64,000 nucleotides of DNA from Melampsora larici-populina 98AG31 (lineage: Eukaryota > Basidiomycota > Pucciniomycetes > Pucciniales > Melampsoraceae). Under the pieces are notes generated by a model. The model searched no databases. It was not told the DNA's origin and saw only the letters and a list, made by a program, of their open reading frames with translations. How positions within the stretch are numbered: the stretch's first letter is position 1; each line of letters starts with the position of its first letter. The stretch is taken from the NCBI RefSeq assembly GCF_000204055.1, contig NW_006768884.1:1-64000 (forward strand). The letters run 5' to 3'. The position numbers were made by a program, and so were the translations under genes. Positions 57,454 through 64,000 of the stretch are shown one piece after another.

Positions 57454-60400
57454 ATGGAAAACATCATTATATATCAGTCAACGGAGACCAAGATTGGGGG
57501 AATGGAGAAGGAAATATGCTGACTGAAGGCTAAAGCAAAAAAGAAATTTGGAGTCAAAAGCAAAGACATTAATACTTATTACATACATATATAATAAGTA
57601 AAGCAAAAAAACTGACTACAAAGATAAAGGATCTGTGTGAAGAATGAGAGCGGTAGACTAAAAATGAAGATTTTGGATGTTCAAAATTGATAGCAGATAG
57701 TTTCTTGGTGGAGCATTTGAAGTTGACTGATGGCAAGCCTTTTATAGCCGTAGGCACTGACTAGAGGGAAGCCTGCTAACTCTATGAACTCAAAGTGGTG
57801 TCAAATTTTGTTTCTGGATAGCCAAGACAAGTCAAAAGGACCATGTGCTTTCTGTGACTGAACTGGAAGTTGTCCACTGAACGTTAGAAACATGTTGATA
57901 TGAGATTTTAGTGGCAAATTGTGAACATAAATTGATCTTGGTTTCTTTTGAAGTCACACTGATGATGCTGGAAGTCCGGTCAACTGCTACATTGAATCTT
58001 TGGTATAATTTATTACGTGAAATATACACCAGCCAAAAATCATTGACATCACACTACACCAAATCAATAATATACCATGAAGTTTAGAAAAGTCAAGATG
58101 TAGAAAAGCCTCAGCAATGCCTGAGAGGTTAGAAAAGTTTGAAAAAATTGTGGTCAAATCTGCCTGTGATGGCCCATGATTTTGCATAATTTTTCATAAT
58201 TTTACCTTGAGTCTTGAAGATGTTCCAAAGAAGAATGATTTTGAGGTGTATTTGGTCAGAAACTCAATTTTTTTCCAAAACTACCCAGGCTTGGGCAGAA
58301 ACTTTTGATAACCCACAAATACAACAATCTTCTTTCAATCACTTTGGCAGTTGCAACTTCTGAAAGCCACATACTGGATCTACAGTTTTCATTTGGATGC
58401 TGAAACCCTTGCAGCAAAGATTCACAAACTTTTCTAGCTTTGCTGATGGGGACTCTGATTGCTGTACCTTATTCATTCTTGCGCACACACCACTCATTCC
58501 AATGTGTATGTGGTAAATTAAACATACAGCTTTCAGAATGGGCGGACATTGCAGATGTTGACACAAAATTGACAATTTTATTGGTCTCACAAGGTTAAGG
58601 CCTCCATGACTTCCAGTTCTAGACCTATAAAGGGGAACACAACCCTCATTTTTCCATATTTTTTTGACCCCTTGTGCCTTGTGTATAGTTTTCTATGTTT
58701 TCTTAATTTTATAAACTCAGCGGTAAGTTTTCAATCTGGTGTAGTTTCATTGTCAATATGGAAGCTTATTGAGCAATGAAATACCCGTGTAATAGTTGAT
58801 ATACAACTGTTACAGGTTGATTACATATGATTCACATATGTAGGACAGTAGTTGACAATAGTAATTAAGAGAGAAATAGCAGAATAAAGACCAGATCTAT
58901 GGATACTAACACTAAAAGGGCTTATAAGGGACTTGTAAGGGCTTTTGGAGGTTTTTATGGACGGACTGATTGGTTTATAAAGCTTGGTAAACTTGATTGG
59001 TTATTGTAAAGGATGAGTGTAAGACCTACGGTCATTACACATCACCCAATACAAATACTTAATACTTAACACTTAAGCTTAAGCCTTGTTTTCATTTACT
59101 TATAAAGTTGTTCACGCGTCCCTCTGATTTATGGTTCCTTAGAGATATTGGGACTAATCTCTTGCCCTTTATCATTCGGAACCAGGTAGGACTTCTTTCT
59201 CTATATTTCTCTACATTTCTCTTTTATCATTTAGTATAGCCTTCCTTAGAGATATCGGGACTAATCTCTTGCCCTTTATCATTCGGAACCAGTGCTTTCG
59301 TTGATATTGCAATTCACAGATTAGATCTCTTGGGTTCTAGAAAACCCTTTGCCGTGTTCTCACGGTGTCCCGTTCGTAGTATTGAGTGAAGGTTCCTTCG
59401 AACCTTACAATGAGGAACAAAAGAAATAAGACAAAAACAAGGGTTTATATACCCGTCAGAACAAGCAGAAAGCGCACAGCAACATAAGAAAATACAAATA
59501 AGGAGGTTAATGTGAACATCTGCTGTTAACAACTGATCAATCATCTGTAGATGATCACATATGATTATTACAACAAGATCTGCATGTGTAATGATCTACT
59601 TTTTAGTATTACTGATCTTTAATTCCCATGATCCCTGATTCACCCTTGTAATTCATTCTATTACAACCCTTCCTTTTGGCACAAGAACCCTAGACATCCC
59701 TTCTTGGCGGCCATCACATGCCAAGAAGATCGGTTTTAAATGAACAGCTACTAAGTTCGGTTCCCAATCTAACTTAGTTGCTTGAACTAGGACTACATGT
59801 GGTTATTAGAAAGATTATCATAAAACAAAGCACGTAGGATCATCTTCCAAATTGATCTGTGTGTCATTTATTTGTTTGAATGATGTGCATCTTTTTAAAT
59901 ATCACGTAGAAAGAGAAACAATAGAAAATAAGTAAATAGAAATGATAACTGAATATGAAATGAGAGAAAAAATAGACAGTTTGCGCACATATGCATGTAA
60001 TTAATGATTACATGTATTTGTTTGTATGTAATTAATGATTACATGTATTTGTTTGTATGTGATTAATGACTACATGCATTTGTTTGTATGTAATGAAGTA
60101 TTAAATTTTTGGTTTTACTATTACTACAAGGAAATGGTTAATTACATGTAGTTTTTTGATATGTGATGGGTTCATTGTAAGGAAGGTGATATGCTGTTGA
60201 GGCGGCTTATGCCCTTTCTGACAGTCATTTGATTGTGATTTCTGTTGAAGTCGCACTGATGATGAGTCTTATTGAGATGTTGCTGAAAGGATGTCCATTT
60301 GAGTGCTAGAATGAAACTCTTATATTTATTGAACCAAAGAAGGTTCAATCAAATTTGTTGTCTGTAGGTCTGACGTTCTAGAATCAATCTTTGGTATAGA

Positions 60401-61299
60401 ATGTTTCAATTTGTGGGGTTGGACAATATTGTGCTTTGTTTGGTTGGCAAAGTTGAATTTTTCAGGTGGACAAATTGACAAAAGCAGAGTGGATTGATGA
60501 GATTTCCGGGCGGAGGACTGAGTTTCTAGAATCACTCTTGAATTCTAGCAACACCTGAAGTGCTCTGCTTTGATCCGCTTTTTTCTTTTTTCTTTGTAAC
60601 GGGGCGCAATCTTGCTACATCTGACACCCGCTCTTGCTCTGCTTATGAGACACACCCGCCCCGCTTGCGCCCCGTCACATAGGATCTTTGGTTTTCAGAG
60701 CAGAGCGGATTGTTCTATAGTTTGATTTCATGCAAACACAAGAATAAGTATATGCAATGATCATGGAGAAGCCAAACAATATATGAAAGATACATAGAAC
60801 AAACATTCAGGAGGAAATCATCATAAACAATCAGATTGGACCTCAATCATTCATGTGAATAGAATATTGACCACTATTCAAAGAGGCATGTTTTGATATT
60901 TGTCTCTTGACATCTTTCAGGATCTTTCATATTGGCTTGCTGGGTCAACCATGCCAAACTTGAGAGCACAGCAAGACTTGCAATTGCCCCGCTGAAAACG
61001 CGCTCCGCTCTATGAAATCAGAGAAGCCGGTAGCGCAGGCGGAGCACTTAGACCTGCTTTTTGGCTAGGACTGTAGTGCAGGCAGAGCGAGCCGCTCTTC
61101 TGCCGCCCCGCTTTTGCTTTTTGTGGCGGGACGCTTCAGGTATTGATTCTAGAAACAACACTGATGCTTTCTCCAGTTGAGAAATCACAGCAAGGGATGA
61201 TTTGACTCGTGAAAAAATTGAATTGGGTGAGAAGTCAAATTGTTTGATTGAGAACAGAAGGCGGTTGTGGAGTAGGAGTAGGGTCCAGTGCAATGGAGG
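57454..61299. other. No gene; several repeats
   Basis: A 50-bp direct repeat (tccttagagatat.gggacta start) lies at 59138-59187 and 59243-59292 with one mismatch. A 31-bp tandem repeat (atgtaattaatgattacatg...) has three copies from 59995. An inverted pair acggggcgcaa / ttgcgccccgt lies at about 60599 and 60666. A looser inverted pair (cacctgaag and ttctagaatc text) lies at about 60528-60575 and 61120-61160, around GC-rich DNA. No protein-coding signal was recognised. Confidence 0.5.
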
Positions 61300-61495
61300 T
61301 GTTACGAATCCATACATGTAACACTTGTGAAAGATACAACACATGTCACGGTTGAGAGTTGACTATATACTTGTATTACGTAGTTAGCCTCTTTCCTTCC
61401 TCATCCGACAATCTGTGTAATCAACTAGATTGCTTGGTAGAATCCTTTCCTCCATTCCCGTGAACCAATAGTGATCCCAGAGACTAGCCTTAACA
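61300..61495 (+). repeat. 5' LTR of the second Gypsy element
   Basis: 196 bp. Its end is set by the primer site and by analogy to the first element; the 3' copy is outside the window. It contains atccgacaat at 61403-61412. Confidence 0.7.
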
Positions 61496-61496
61496 T

Positions 61497-61506
61497 ATTG
61501 TCGGAT
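61497..61506 (+). promoter_or_regulatory. Candidate self-primer site (PBS)
   Basis: attgtcggat starts one base after the LTR and is the perfect complement of atccgacaat inside the LTR, 103 nt from the LTR start. Confidence 0.7.
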
Positions 61507-61875
61507 CTCAAATTAGGAATCGAGGAAATTAGAATAGACTCACTTCAAGAACGAATCATATTAATTCAGATATAGTTAGACTTAGATTTGATACTGAACT
61601 GAAACCTTGATTGAATACATCAAAGCTATCAAAGCCTCATAATCGACCAAATACATCAAAACCATATTAGACTGAATTGAAGTGATTGAATTAGAACTTA
61701 AACTTTCAAAAACGCCACAACGTCACCGTCATACAGCCTCCCCGCCGACGACGTCGATTCCGACACCGATACATCTCATAACTTCGTTGATACTGAAACG
61801 CATCTTATTGAACCATCTACAGCTCCTCTCGCTATTGAATTTGAAGAACGCCTCGCTATTGAACCGCCTCCCACT

Positions 61876-62943
61876 ATGAAGGATATTCAACGACAGCTCA
61901 ATGAGCTATCTAACTCGTTGAACCAAGAACGAACCCTTAGGGAGCAAGCAGAAGCTCGATCGCATGAGGCGGAGGCGCGTCTCGCTGCTATGCAAGCTAG
62001 TCAAGCTGGTAACCAATCAAACTCGACACCGGCCAATACTGCTACGTTTTTCCCGTCTGCGTCTGCACCTACTCCCAAAGGGCCTAAGGTAGCGACTCCG
62101 GACAAATTCAATGGCACTCGAGGAGCAGCGGCGGAGATCTTCGCAACTCAAGTCCAGTTGTATTTACTGGCTCATCCTTATCAATTCCCGGATGACCGCA
62201 GCAAAGTGGTATTCACGGTATCCTACCTTACCGGCGCTGCCAGTAGTTGGGCTCAGCCCCTTACTCTAGAACTACTCGATGACGCGAAGTCTCATTTAGT
62301 CACTTTCGAACGATTCATCACTAATTTCAAAGCGATGTATTTTGATACAGAAAAGAAATCGAAAGCTGAACGTGCCTTACGTACCTTGACTCAAAAGGGC
62401 TCTGTTGCTGCTTACGCACACGAATTCAATACGTATGCGACGGCTACAGGTTGGGAGGTGCCTACACTCATCAGCCATTTCGAGCAAGGACTCAAGAAGG
62501 AGATCAGAGTCGCCCTGGTAATGATTCAAGAAGATTTTACTACCATCGAGCAAATTGCCAATCTAGCAATCAAACTCGACAGCAAAATTCACGGAGCCAC
62601 CAGTACGACGCCGGCTTTCCATGTTCCTGCGGATCCTAATGCCATGGATATCTCATCTGGATATGTCAGACTGTCAGCTGAAGAACGTTCAAAACGCTTA
62701 CGAACGGGCTCCTGCTTTCGTTGTGCCGGTCAGGGTCATATTGCGGCGGACTGTCCTGTAAAGAGAAATGAGGGTTATGGAAAAAGAAGAGGGGGTCTCA
62801 CTGGTTCAAATAGTTACAAACATAAGATCGCCGAATTAGAAGCTAAAATTGCAGCTATGAGTACATCAGAAGTCAATCAATCAGATCAGCAACAGGGAGG
62901 AAGTCGAGCCGACCAATCAAAAAATGGCGGTGCTCAGGAATGA
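61876..62943 (+). CDS. Gag of the second Gypsy element
   Basis: 355 residues from MKDIQRQLNELSNSL. An N-terminal coiled coil (QERTLREQAEARSHEAEARL) precedes the capsid-like region (ATPDKFNGTRGAAAEIF, FKAMYFDTEKKSKAERALR) and a CCHC knuckle CFRCAGQGHIAADC near residues 279-292. The frame stays open about 60 codons upstream with acidic content (ADDVDSDTDT) but no ATG. The stop TGA at 62941-62943 overlaps the pol ATG (62940-62942) as ATGA. Gag forms the particle around the RNA. Intact. Confidence 0.88.
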   Translation: MKDIQRQLNELSNSLNQERTLREQAEARSHEAEARLAAMQASQAGNQSNSTPANTATFFPSASAPTPKGPKVATPDKFNGTRGAAAEIFATQVQLYLLAHPYQFPDDRSKVVFTVSYLTGAASSWAQPLTLELLDDAKSHLVTFERFITNFKAMYFDTEKKSKAERALRTLTQKGSVAAYAHEFNTYATATGWEVPTLISHFEQGLKKEIRVALVMIQEDFTTIEQIANLAIKLDSKIHGATSTTPAFHVPADPNAMDISSGYVRLSAEERSKRLRTGSCFRCAGQGHIAADCPVKRNEGYGKRRGGLTGSNSYKHKIAELEAKIAAMSTSEVNQSDQQQGGSRADQSKNGGAQE

Positions 62944-64000
62944 GTGTGCCTATCCTGAGCCAACCGGGGGGATTAAATGATATTAACTTAGGAGCTAGTA
63001 CTATTAAAGCTTGCAATGCAGACGACCCTCGTCTTTTCTTGCGTACTTCTCTGTCACTGTCCCAATCCCGCGCCACACCACTTCCCTCTTTTGAAGCCCT
63101 TTTTCTCATTGACTCTGGCGCGACACATAACGTCCTGAGTGAAACCTTTGCCACTGACTGCAACCTATTGCAGTACGCCAACCAATCCAAGAGAGTCGTG
63201 ACTGGTTTTGATGGATCTACAAGCCATGCGATGTATGAGGCGACCTTAATCAACCACGACGACAACTCGACCACCACTTTCATTATCACCAAAGTGAAAG
63301 ATACTTATGACGGGATTTTAGGAATCCCTTGGATCAAAAAGCATCACAACCGCATCAATTGGACGATCGGACAGGTCTCTGATTACAGAACTAACGTTGC
63401 AGCCCTAGTGGCTTTGTCCAGGCCGACATCACCCTTGCAGGACCCCGGAGTGGAACCCAAAAGGGAAGCTAGGCAAAGTGACAAGGGGATGTGTATCGCA
63501 GCAGATACTCTAACATCCCCGCAACGTGCGTATGATTCTCATTTTCTCTCAGACTCTCAAGAAACATGGGGCGATCACCTTTTTCCCATGAATTCACAGA
63601 TTTCCACGAAGACGTCCATCGCCACATTACCAACAGATTATCCTGACAACATCGCAGCTACTAAGGTAGCTTCGTCCTATCCGAAAAACACCCCAAAGGA
63701 TCCTGACGTGTTACCAGAGGGGCAAACTAGGAACTGTGACGAGGGGATGTGTGTTCTAACTGACACGCTAGCATCCCCGCGATGTGAGTCCAATCTCTTA
63801 GTATCTCAGCTATCATGTGAAATGGCTAGCAAGCAGTGTTTGCCTCCAATTTCACAGGATACCACATCATCTACGCCGATCTCAAACATCAACGTACCAG
63901 ACTCTACACCAACCGAACCGTATAGATCACTCGCGACTGCTGCAGCAGTTTCGTCTATTCCGAAAACCACCCCCATGGATCCTGACGTGATGCCGGAGGG
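62940..64000 (+). CDS. Aspartic protease and repeated linker of pol (partial)
   Basis: Starts MSVPILSQPGG at an ATG overlapping the gag stop. The protease site is LIDSGATHNVLSETF at about 63110-63150, with DTYDGILGIPWIK at about 63300-63340. A linker follows with three copies of a unit (about 63440, 63698 and 63977), each with DPxVxPE... and the first two with xxDxGMC..(A/T)DTL..SP. The frame is open to the window edge, so reverse transcriptase should follow. A retropepsin cleaves gag and pol. Confidence 0.85.
   Translation, partial: MSVPILSQPGGLNDINLGASTIKACNADDPRLFLRTSLSLSQSRATPLPSFEALFLIDSGATHNVLSETFATDCNLLQYANQSKRVVTGFDGSTSHAMYEATLINHDDNSTTTFIITKVKDTYDGILGIPWIKKHHNRINWTIGQVSDYRTNVAALVALSRPTSPLQDPGVEPKREARQSDKGMCIAADTLTSPQRAYDSHFLSDSQETWGDHLFPMNSQISTKTSIATLPTDYPDNIAATKVASSYPKNTPKDPDVLPEGQTRNCDEGMCVLTDTLASPRCESNLLVSQLSCEMASKQCLPPISQDTTSSTPISNINVPDSTPTEPYRSLATAAAVSSIPKTTPMDPDVMPE

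Larger units (their letters stand above)
61300..64000 (+). mobile_element. Second Ty3/Gypsy element, 5' part (runs off window)
   Basis: The 5' LTR begins tgttacgaatcc at 61300 and ends taaca at 61495. It is followed one base later by a self-complementary primer site, then gag (61876-62943), then protease and linker to the end of the window. LTR edges resemble those of the element at 7.8-13.9 kb (tgttacga start, ttaca/taaca end), and both gags end in a CCHC knuckle, so the two are distant relatives. All visible frames are open, so this copy could be young. Reverse transcriptase and the 3' LTR lie beyond 64000. Confidence 0.88.

Overview
The window looks like nuclear DNA from a basidiomycete, most likely a rust fungus (Pucciniales, Melampsora/Puccinia type). 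The reasons are the AT-rich composition, genes split by many short GT-AG introns of about 70-80 bp, a fungal Atg26-type sterol glucosyltransferase, an alpha-kinase, a family of small cysteine-rich secreted proteins resembling rust candidate effectors, and heavy transposon load with repeated CGA-to-TGA decay. The species assignment is inference; no marker gene is present.

Layout. 0-7.8 kb: one hypothetical gene, a decayed coiled-coil gene that may be kinetochore Spc24, and several inverted repeats. 7.85-13.88 kb: a complete but inactivated Ty3/Gypsy chromovirus on the minus strand, with 171-bp LTRs and a 5-bp target duplication. 14-17.6 kb: a hypothetical gene with a broken paralog at 57 kb, a minisatellite, a PIF/Harbinger-like MITE and a perfect hairpin. 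18.5-21.3 kb: F-actin capping protein beta, then a five-exon secreted cysteine-rich gene (copy A). 22-23.3 kb: a pyruvate carboxylase pseudogene. 25.8-26.8 kb: a cluster of short palindromes split by a MITE.

28.60-33.72 kb: a 5,124-bp element with terminal inverted repeats and a perfect 6-bp target duplication (CGCGAG). It carries two convergent genes, an intact DDE integrase-like transposase and an alpha-kinase with an N-terminal cysteine-rich region, the latter interrupted by one in-frame TGA. This is the most unusual object here: a cut-and-paste type element with a protein kinase as cargo.

34.3-36.1 kb: prenylcysteine oxidase. 36.5-40.9 kb: three further members (B, C, D) of the secreted cysteine-rich family in tandem; C appears intact, D has a one-base deletion in its signal sequence and B has an unresolved exon. 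41.4-42.2 kb: a non-autonomous element with very long inverted ends. 44.7-50.8 kb: the 11-exon sterol 3-beta-glucosyltransferase ATG26. 51-57.5 kb: repeats, a dead Tc1/mariner transposase, three MITEs in a row, and the broken paralog of the 15-kb gene. 61.30 kb to the end: the 5' part of a second Gypsy element (LTR, primer site, gag, protease) that runs off the window.

The host genes (capping protein, prenylcysteine oxidase, ATG26) are single housekeeping genes separated by repeat-rich accessory DNA. The secreted family and the kinase-bearing element occupy the accessory intervals. The two Gypsy elements share a self-priming arrangement: a 10-nt sequence one base inside the LTR is complementary to a 10-nt sequence within the LTR, with different bases in each element.
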